A stretch of 11,039 nucleotides of DNA from an uncultured Collinsella sp. (GTDB lineage Bacteria > Actinomycetota > Coriobacteriia > Coriobacteriales > Coriobacteriaceae), in the NCBI GenBank assembly GCA_900541285.1, contig UQJA01000065.1:1-11039 (forward strand), in the 5' to 3' direction. Below are positions 6,653-11,039 of the stretch, piece by piece. The translations under genes and the position numbers were made by a program. How positions within the stretch are numbered: the stretch's first letter is position 1; each line of letters opens with the position of its first letter. A model generated the notes under the pieces. The model saw only the letters and a list, made by a program, of their open reading frames with translations. It searched no databases and had not been told where the DNA came from.

Positions 6653-7861
6653 ATGGGAATCGTTCTGTCACATGCCACGGCACGAGCCGTATACCAAGCA
6701 GCCGAGTCGGTCGCGCTATTCACGACCGATCATATACCCATGGAAAAGATCAGGGCATCCATCCCAGCCGAGCCCGACCTGCAGACGGCTCAATCGTGGC
6801 TGAACGGAAAAGGCATCGAATCCAAAACCATCCACGTCCTGACGTACTCCAATAACGCCCGAAGGCATTGCGATGGATGCGTTTGCCATCGTACACGCTA
6901 TACCTTCGACTCAGAAAGCTACCTTGAGCTCGAGGCTGGTGTCTATATCGTTGACATCAAACTATGCGCCCTGCAAGCCGCCAACGATCTCAACCTTCGG
7001 GAACTTGTTGAATACTACTTTGAAATCTGTGGCTCCTACGCACTCGACGCATCCGACGAAACAGGATATCGTGAGCGCCCCGCCCTAACCAACACCGAAG
7101 CGCTCAGGCACTTCTTTTCCCAGGCATCGGGCTATCGCGGCTCAAACAATGCAATCAAGGCGCTTGGATATGTACGCGACGGCTGCCGCTCTCCACTCGA
7201 AACGGCTTTCGTCATGATGCTCACAATGCCCAAATCCGAGGGCGGCTTTGGTATTCGCGCCATCAAAACTGACTTTCCGATTCCGGTTCCCAAAAGGTAC
7301 TCTGCCCTTACAAGACGCGCCGTGTTCTACTTAGACGCGCTGCTCGAAAAATCGATGACCGACATCGAGTACAACGGATTTTTCCATGATGAGCCCGAGC
7401 AACAGGCGATTGATGAGGAGCGTCGAAACACGCTCCGAAACATGGGGTATGCCGTTATCACTATCAGCCGCCATTCGTTTTTCAAACAGTCCGCCTTTAG
7501 ACGGGTTATGGAAGCGATTCGCATTCGCGAGAAGATCTGCCCCGGGCGTCTCCCGGATGACTTCCCAGCCCTCCAGGAGGATCTTCGCCAATTTGTCTTG
7601 CGGCGGTACTTCGAATATGGTCGCCGAATCCTCGAAGAGCGCAGAGAGGCGCAGGCAACAGAGCAAGAAATCGCGAGCCAGTATCCGCAAGTTAACGACC
7701 CGAGCATCAACGAGATCCCCGAACCCGATGACATGCAGCATGTTGGCGAACTAGCTGAGGAGATTAACCTGGTTGACGATGCTAACCCGCACGCGAAATC
7801 TATCGGTCCACGCACTGAAGACGACATGATTGTCGATTTGATCGAGGGCCTGCTGTTCTAA
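6653..7861 (+). CDS. AbiEi/DUF559-like orphan protein with PD-(D/E)XK nuclease core
   Basis: This 402-residue protein has three parts. Residues 1-90 open with GIVLSHATARAVYQAA, like the lsHxSAA start of actinobacterial AbiEi/DUF559 proteins, and contain a Cys/His cluster, RRHCDGCVCH (71-79). Residues 91-130 (LCALQAANDLNLRELVEYYFEICGSYAL) resemble the SPExxFxQmA..L.LgxELCGxYal block I associate with Coriobacteriia. Residues 178-275 look like a Vsr/DUF559-type nuclease: CRSPLET (E183), D228, IEYNGFFH (E239, H245), then DEERRNTLRNMGYAVITIS. The tail (340-402) is acidic. All expected acidic residues of the nuclease core are present. ATG at 6653 is the only start in the open frame (no alternative back to the stop at 6560) and has no ribosome site. 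It is a single gene in an AT-richer island among repeats. Function is unknown; a defence or regulatory role is conjecture. Confidence 0.7.
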   Translation: MGIVLSHATARAVYQAAESVALFTTDHIPMEKIRASIPAEPDLQTAQSWLNGKGIESKTIHVLTYSNNARRHCDGCVCHRTRYTFDSESYLELEAGVYIVDIKLCALQAANDLNLRELVEYYFEICGSYALDASDETGYRERPALTNTEALRHFFSQASGYRGSNNAIKALGYVRDGCRSPLETAFVMMLTMPKSEGGFGIRAIKTDFPIPVPKRYSALTRRAVFYLDALLEKSMTDIEYNGFFHDEPEQQAIDEERRNTLRNMGYAVITISRHSFFKQSAFRRVMEAIRIREKICPGRLPDDFPALQEDLRQFVLRRYFEYGRRILEERREAQATEQEIASQYPQVNDPSINEIPEPDDMQHVGELAEEINLVDDANPHAKSIGPRTEDDMIVDLIEGLLF

Positions 7862-7873
7862 AACCTGTTTCCG

Positions 7874-7906
7874 CATTTGCGCGACTGCAATTTTCGAGTT
7901 GCGCGG
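7874..7906 (-). repeat. Dispersed repeat, copy C
   Basis: On the minus strand it reads CCGCGCAACTCG, AAAATT, GCAG, then TCGCGCAAATG. The left 18 bases agree closely with copy D; the right end replaces ATGGACG by TCGCGCAAA, which pairs in part with the left end and would give the element a hairpin. Confidence 0.6.
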
Positions 7907-8074
7907 CAACAGTAGTGCGCAAGTCGTCCTCATATGGCTCGAGCCGGCTCTCCAAATACTGGAACAGCGCGCTTAAAATATAAAGATTCAACAATTTATT
8001 GCATTATTGACCAAATATTTGCATCAAAAATAACCAACTACGCACTATCGGGGAATCCGCGAATAGCCTATCGA

Positions 8075-8106
8075 CCGCGCAACTCGATTTTTGCAGATGG
8101 ACGATG
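8075..8106 (+). repeat. Dispersed repeat, copy D
   Basis: CCGCGCAACTCG, ATTTTT, GCAGATGGACGATG: the most complete copy and the basis of the consensus. It lies about 75 nt before the arsR-type promoter, on the same strand. Confidence 0.65.
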
Positions 8107-8115
8107 AACAGAGCC

Positions 8116-8140
8116 ATGCGCAACTAGAAAAATCCCACTT
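8116..8140 (+). repeat. Dispersed repeat, copy E (partial)
   Basis: GCGCAACTAGAAAAAT (8118-8133) matches the left part of the consensus with one change, and the right part is lost. It is 10 nt after copy D in direct orientation. Confidence 0.45.
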
Positions 8141-8178
8141 CGGCGGCAAGCAATTGTTAAATAGCGCCACAAATAGCA

Positions 8179-8206
8179 TTGACATATGAACATGCGCTCA
8201 TATAAT
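8179..8206 (+). promoter_or_regulatory. Consensus sigma-70 promoter of the metal-efflux operon
   Basis: -35 TTGACA (8179-8184) and -10 TATAAT (8201-8206) are both perfect, with a 16-nt spacer. The predicted start point is near 8213. The first repressor site fills the spacer, so binding would exclude RNA polymerase. An intrinsically very strong promoter held off by a repressor fits a metal-inducible detoxification operon. Confidence 0.9.
8184..8203. promoter_or_regulatory. ArsR/SmtB-type operator O1
   Basis: ATATGA, 8 nt (ACATGCGC), TCATAT is an inverted repeat lying between the -35 and -10 boxes. Its TGAACA core is like that of the CadC/SmtB class of sites. The nearest regulator gene begins 50 nt downstream. 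Confidence 0.8.
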
Positions 8207-8218
8207 CGGAAGTAAGTT

Positions 8219-8238
8219 ATATGAGCGCATGTTCATAT
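8219..8238. promoter_or_regulatory. ArsR/SmtB-type operator O2
   Basis: ATATGA, 8 nt (GCGCATGT), TCATAT is the exact reverse complement of O1 and starts about 6 nt after the predicted transcript start, ending just before the ribosome site AAAGGA (8240-8245). Confidence 0.78.
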
Positions 8239-8252
8239 GAAAGGATATTGCA

Positions 8253-8618
8253 ATGAGCGGCCACGCAGACGAAACAACGCACGGTAGCGAAGCCACCGAA
8301 CCCGTCGTCCCCACCACTTGCTCGCCCGAGGACCTTCCCGACGAGGAACTTCTCTACGACCTCGCCGACCTGTTCAAGGTCTTCAGCGACACCACGCGTA
8401 TCAAGATCCTTTACGCCCTCATGGGCCGCGAGCTCTGCGTGGCAGACATCGCCGAAGCGACCGAAACCTCGCAGTCGGCAGTATCGCACCAGCTGCGCAC
8501 GCTTAAGCAGTCGCACCTGGTCAAGTTCCGCCGCGACGGGCGCAATATCCTCTACTCGCTCGCCGACGACCATGTCTACACCATGCTCAACCAAGGCATG
8601 AGCCACATCTGCGAATAG
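8253..8618 (+). CDS. ArsR/SmtB family zinc/cadmium-responsive repressor
   Basis: This 121-residue protein is a winged-helix metal sensor. The recognition part is SQSAVSHQLRTLKQSHLV (73-90), followed by the wing GRNILYSL. Both family metal sites can be traced. ELCVADI gives C62 and D65, as C61 and D64 in SmtB, with C23 in the N-terminal arm as a possible partner; the last helix has D105, H107, H118 and E121, the same residues and spacing as SmtB D104, H106, H117, E120. This set favours Zn(II), perhaps Cd(II), over arsenic. ATG at 8253 has AAAGGA 7 nt upstream. It is first in the operon and surely autoregulated through O1 and O2. In the metal-bound form it should leave DNA and free the promoter. 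Confidence 0.93.
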   Translation: MSGHADETTHGSEATEPVVPTTCSPEDLPDEELLYDLADLFKVFSDTTRIKILYALMGRELCVADIAEATETSQSAVSHQLRTLKQSHLVKFRRDGRNILYSLADDHVYTMLNQGMSHICE

Positions 8619-8681
8619 CGACCAACCACGGTACCAGCGCGGCCTGCACCCAAGCCGCAAATACAGAGAAAGGAACCCACC

Positions 8682-8900
8682 ATGAAAAAGCAGTTTAAAC
8701 TCGACGAGATCGACTGCGCCAACTGCGCGCGCGAGCTTCAGGACGAGCTGGCCAAACTCGAGGGCGTTAAATCCGTGTCCGTCAACTTTATGACCCAGAA
8801 GTTGACGCTCGAGGCCGATGACGCCGAGTTCGACGAGGTGCTCAACCGCGTTGTAGAGTTTACGGCCGACGCCGAGCCGGACTGCGAGATCATTCTCTAG
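8682..8900 (+). CDS. Free-standing HMA-domain metal-binding protein
   Basis: This 72-residue protein is a single heavy-metal-associated domain: a first strand, EIDCANCAREL with C12 and C15, a helix, GVKSVSVNFMTQKLTLEAD, and a second helix. The DCxxC form, with Asp before the first Cys, is that of the ZntA N-terminal domain, which binds Zn(II), Cd(II) or Pb(II), rather than the MxCxxC copper form. Copper-type exclusion is my inference. ATG at 8682 has AGAAAGGA with 7-nt spacing. It lies 63 nt after the repressor and 100 nt before the ATPase, which has no HMA domain of its own, so it probably hands metal to that pump. Confidence 0.9.
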   Translation: MKKQFKLDEIDCANCARELQDELAKLEGVKSVSVNFMTQKLTLEADDAEFDEVLNRVVEFTADAEPDCEIIL

Positions 8901-8921
8901 CCCAGGTTTACGCCAACCTGC

Positions 8922-8945
8922 AAGGCCGCGCTTGCCGCGGCCTTT
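8922..8945 (+). terminator. Hairpin between HMA gene and ATPase (attenuator or weak terminator)
   Basis: AAGGCCGCG (8922-8930) and CGCGGCCTT (8936-8944) form a perfect 9-bp stem with a 5-nt loop, but the tail is only TTTGC. It could reduce readthrough or protect the end of the upstream message; a full stop seems unlikely. Confidence 0.5.
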
Positions 8946-8957
8946 GCTCGCGAAATT

Positions 8958-8977
8958 ATATGAGCGAGTGTTCATAC
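8958..8977. promoter_or_regulatory. ArsR/SmtB-type operator O3 upstream of the ATPase
   Basis: ATATGA, 8 nt (GCGAGTGT), TCATAC matches O2 with one change in the outer arm and three in the spacer. It is 24 nt before the ATPase start. A weak promoter, TTGCCG-N18-TTATAT (8932-8961), is possible but overlaps the hairpin, so the site may block elongation or control an internal promoter. Confidence 0.7.
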
Positions 8978-9000
8978 ATTCAAATGGGAGGATACGAGTC

Positions 9001-10953
9001 ATGGCCACCGCCGACCCCAAGAAGAAAAAGAAGAAGCGCAAGAAAAAAGAGTCACTCGAGCATAAGCGCAACCGCATCCTGGTAGCGCTGGGCATTTTTG
9101 CCGTGGTGTACGCCCTCGATGAGTTCGGCACCCTTACCGCCGCATTCGGCACCCCGGGCGATATCTACGCCAGCTTTGTGCTGTTCCTCGTGCCGTTTTT
9201 GATTGCCGGCTACGACGTGCTGCAAAAGGCATTCAATGACATCCGCCGCGGCAAGGCCTTCGACGAGAGTTTCCTCATGGCCGTCGCGACTATCGGTGCG
9301 TTTGCCATGGTGCTCTTCCCCGATACCGACCCGCACATGGCCGAAGGCGCCGCCGTCATGCTGTTCTACCAGGTCGGCGAGCTGTTCCAGGCATACGCCG
9401 TGGGCAAGAGCCGCAAGTCGATCAGTGCCATGATGGACATCGCGCCCGACTACGCTAACGTCGAGCAACCCGACGGCACACTCGAGCAGGTCTTCCCCGA
9501 TGACATCGCCGTCGACACCGTCATCGTCGTCAAGCCCGGCGAGCGCGTGCCCATCGACGGCGTCATCGTCGAAGGCGAAACCCAACTCGACACCGCCGCA
9601 CTCACGGGCGAGTCAGTTCCCCGCCCCGCCAAGTCCGGCGACGATATCATCAGCGGCTGCATCAACATGACGGGCCTCATCCGCGTGCGCACCACCAAGC
9701 CGTTTGGCGAGTCCACCGTCAGCCGCATCCTGGAGCTCGTGGAAAACGCCAGCGAAAAGAAGGCACGCACCGAGAACTTCATCACGCGCTTTGCCCGCGT
9801 CTACACGCCCGCCGTCACCGGCGCTGCCGCGGTACTCGCGCTCGGCGGCGGTCTGGTCACCGGCGCCTGGTCCGACTGGATCCTGCGCGGCCTGACCTTC
9901 CTGGTCGTCAGCTGCCCGTGCGCGCTGGTGATCAGCGTACCGCTCAGCTTCTTTGGCGGCATCGGAGGCGCGTCCAAGCTGGGCGTTCTCATCAAGGGCT
10001 CCAACTACCTCGAGACGCTCGCCGATGTGGACACCGTCGTTTTCGACAAAACCGGCACGCTCACCAACGGCACGTTCTCGGTCGTGGCGGTGCACCCCGA
10101 GTCTGGCTATACCGAGCAGTCGTTGCTCGAGGTCGCAGCCCTTGCGGAGTCGTTCTCCGATCACCCCATCGCGCAGTCCGTGCGCGCCGCCTACCATGGC
10201 GAGGTCGACCCCAAGCGCGTAAGCGACTCCACCAACGACGCGGGCCATGGCGTGACGGCAACCATCGACGGCAAGCACGTCGTCGTTGGCAACGCAAAAA
10301 TGCTCGCCGCGACCGGAGTCGAAGCGCCCGATTGCGAGGTCGTCGGTACGATCCTTCACGTGCTGGTCGATGGCATCTATGCCGGCCACATTGTAATTGC
10401 CGACACCGTCAAGGCCGATGCCGAGCAGACGATCAGCGACCTGCACGCCGCCGGCGTCAAGTGCACCGTCATGCTCACGGGCGACCGCGAGGAGGTTGCG
10501 GCGTCTGTGGCCAAGCAACTCAGCCTCGACGAGTTCCACGCGCAGCTGCTGCCGGGCGATAAGGTCGAGCGTGTTGAGGCGTTGCTCGCGGCCGAAAGCG
10601 GCAAGGGCAAGCTCGCCTTTGTCGGCGACGGTATCAACGACGCACCCGTGCTCACCCGCGCCGACGTCGGTATCGCCATGGGCGCCATGGGATCCGATGC
10701 CGCGATTGAGGCCGCCGACGTCGTGCTCATGGACGACAAGCCGTCCAACATCGCCCGCGCGATTCGCGTGGCGCGCAAGACCATGACGATTGTCTGGCAG
10801 AACATCATTTTTGCGCTGGGCGTTAAGCTGCTGATCCTGGTGCTTGCGGCGCTGGGCATTGCCAACATGTGGCTCGCCGTGTTCGGCGACGTAGGCGTGG
10901 CGATCATCGCCATCCTGAACGCCATGCGCGCGATGCGCGTCGAGCGCCACTAG
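9001..10953 (+). CDS. P1B-2-type Zn/Cd/Pb-exporting ATPase
   Basis: This 650-residue membrane pump drives metal out of the cytoplasm at the cost of ATP. Motifs in order: LTGES (T202-S205) of the actuator domain, SCPCAL (C305-P306-C307) in the membrane metal site, DKTGT with the phosphorylated D349, SDHPIA (H388-P389), LTGD (493-495), GDGIND (542-547), and then GVK (K609) and FGDVG (D630) in the last two helices. The Lys and Asp pair with CPC marks the zinc/cadmium/lead class (ZntA, CadA). There is no HMA domain; instead residues 6-15 are a run of Lys and Arg. ATG at 9001 has GGGAGGA with 8-nt spacing; a TTG frame extension from 8932 crosses the operator and hairpin and is rejected. It is third in the operon and ends overlapping the next convergent gene. 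Confidence 0.95.
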   Translation: MATADPKKKKKKRKKKESLEHKRNRILVALGIFAVVYALDEFGTLTAAFGTPGDIYASFVLFLVPFLIAGYDVLQKAFNDIRRGKAFDESFLMAVATIGAFAMVLFPDTDPHMAEGAAVMLFYQVGELFQAYAVGKSRKSISAMMDIAPDYANVEQPDGTLEQVFPDDIAVDTVIVVKPGERVPIDGVIVEGETQLDTAALTGESVPRPAKSGDDIISGCINMTGLIRVRTTKPFGESTVSRILELVENASEKKARTENFITRFARVYTPAVTGAAAVLALGGGLVTGAWSDWILRGLTFLVVSCPCALVISVPLSFFGGIGGASKLGVLIKGSNYLETLADVDTVVFDKTGTLTNGTFSVVAVHPESGYTEQSLLEVAALAESFSDHPIAQSVRAAYHGEVDPKRVSDSTNDAGHGVTATIDGKHVVVGNAKMLAATGVEAPDCEVVGTILHVLVDGIYAGHIVIADTVKADAEQTISDLHAAGVKCTVMLTGDREEVAASVAKQLSLDEFHAQLLPGDKVERVEALLAAESGKGKLAFVGDGINDAPVLTRADVGIAMGAMGSDAAIEAADVVLMDDKPSNIARAIRVARKTMTIVWQNIIFALGVKLLILVLAALGIANMWLAVFGDVGVAIIAILNAMRAMRVERH

Positions 10954-11039
10954 ACCGCGAGGCGCCCCAGCTTGGTGCGGACGATGCGGCACACGGACTC
11001 GTCGATGCGCCCCTCGGAGAGCTCTCCCGAGTCGATGGC
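10950..11039 (-). CDS. GH3 family (NagZ-like) glycosidase, C-terminal end (partial)
   Basis: The minus strand is open from the right edge to a TAG at 10952-10950, giving 30 codons: AIDSGELSEGRIDESVCRI, then VRTKLGRLAV. The pattern AxxxGxIxExRIDxSVxRILxxKxxxG is the usual last segment of the catalytic domain in family 3 glycoside hydrolases such as beta-N-acetylhexosaminidase NagZ. Only this tail is in the window, so the identity is tentative. Its stop overlaps the ATPase stop by 4 nt in convergent orientation, so there is no room for a terminator between them. Confidence 0.6.
   Translation of the reverse strand, partial: AIDSGELSEGRIDESVCRIVRTKLGRLAV

Larger units (their letters stand above)
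7862..8178. other. Intergenic region with repeats and an AT-rich stretch
   Basis: These 317 nt hold three copies of the dispersed repeat (7874-7906, 8075-8106, 8116-8140) and a strongly AT-rich tract at about 7975-8035, with two TTGCAT copies in it. No terminator with a T-run was seen after the 402-residue gene and no gene is credible on either strand. Confidence 0.6.
8183..8239. repeat. Perfect 23-bp inverted repeat over promoter and leader
   Basis: Arms 8183-8205 and 8217-8239 are perfect reverse complements, separated by 11 nt (TCGGAAGTAAG). Each arm contains one 20-bp operator, so the repeat places two identical sites in mirror orientation with centres 35 bp apart. Confidence 0.9.

Noticed and set aside
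7862..8178. Partner toxin or antitoxin gene next to the AbiEi-like protein
   Set aside because: No open frame with a ribosome site or a plausible domain occurs on either strand in the flanks; the 60-codon minus frames cross repeats and contain no motif.
8217..9152. Minus-strand open frame of 311 codons across repressor, HMA gene and ATPase start
   Set aside because: It crosses three real genes, two operators and a hairpin, and its translation has no recognisable domain.
9613..10992. Long minus-strand open frame (459 codons) opposite the ATPase
   Set aside because: It is fully antisense to a protein with every P-type ATPase motif and has the Ala/Gly/Asp/His-rich make-up typical of a mirror frame in GC-rich coding DNA.
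1..11039. tRNA, rRNA, insertion sequence or phage genes
   Set aside because: No cloverleaf with a matching T-loop, no rRNA-like stretch, and no transposase or integrase motif was recognised.

Overview
The window looks like chromosome from a GC-rich, low-complexity-promoter actinomycete of the Coriobacteriia, most probably Collinsella or a close relative. The reasons are GC-rich codon use with strong AAGGAG-type ribosome sites, short intergenic gaps, and an orphan nuclease-like protein of a type I associate with Coriobacteriia. The genus is an inference; there is no rRNA or other taxonomic marker here.

Layout. 1-440 is the 3' end of a DUF1015-like gene, closed by a strong terminator (486-526). 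570-2520 is a minus-strand cluster: a nitroreductase followed by two tandem histidine phosphatases, with a REP-like palindrome between the nitroreductase and the first phosphatase. 2785-3870 is a plus-strand pair: an HdeD/DUF308 membrane protein and a YaiI/YqxD (DUF188) protein whose start codon directly follows the preceding stop. 3890-4987 (minus) is a 10TM ArsP_2-type metal exporter with a very His-rich cytoplasmic loop; its promoter overlaps an operator-like dyad. 5159-6127 (plus) is a DnaQ-like DEDDh exonuclease with an unassigned N-terminal region, ended by a strong terminator.

6230-8180 is a visibly AT-richer island holding one gene, a 402-residue protein with an AbiEi/DUF559-like layout and a PD-(D/E)XK-type nuclease core. 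It is surrounded by five diverged copies of one short repeat, two upstream and three downstream, in both orientations.

8179-10953 is a metal-efflux locus of the zinc/cadmium type: an ArsR/SmtB repressor whose metal ligands match SmtB at both known sites, a free-standing DCxxC heavy-metal-associated (HMA) domain protein, and a P1B-2 ATPase that has no N-terminal HMA domain but carries a lysine tract instead. Three related operators (ATATGA-N8-TCAtat/c) mark the locus: one inside a consensus sigma-70 promoter, one just downstream as the mirror half of a perfect 23-bp inverted repeat, and one in front of the ATPase. The likely logic is that the repressor leaves DNA when zinc or cadmium binds, the HMA protein delivers the ion, and the ATPase expels it. 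The window closes with the tail of a convergent minus-strand GH3 (NagZ-like) glycosidase whose stop codon overlaps that of the ATPase.

Most worth a second look are the nuclease-like orphan with its flanking repeat family, and the three-operator architecture of the split metal pump.
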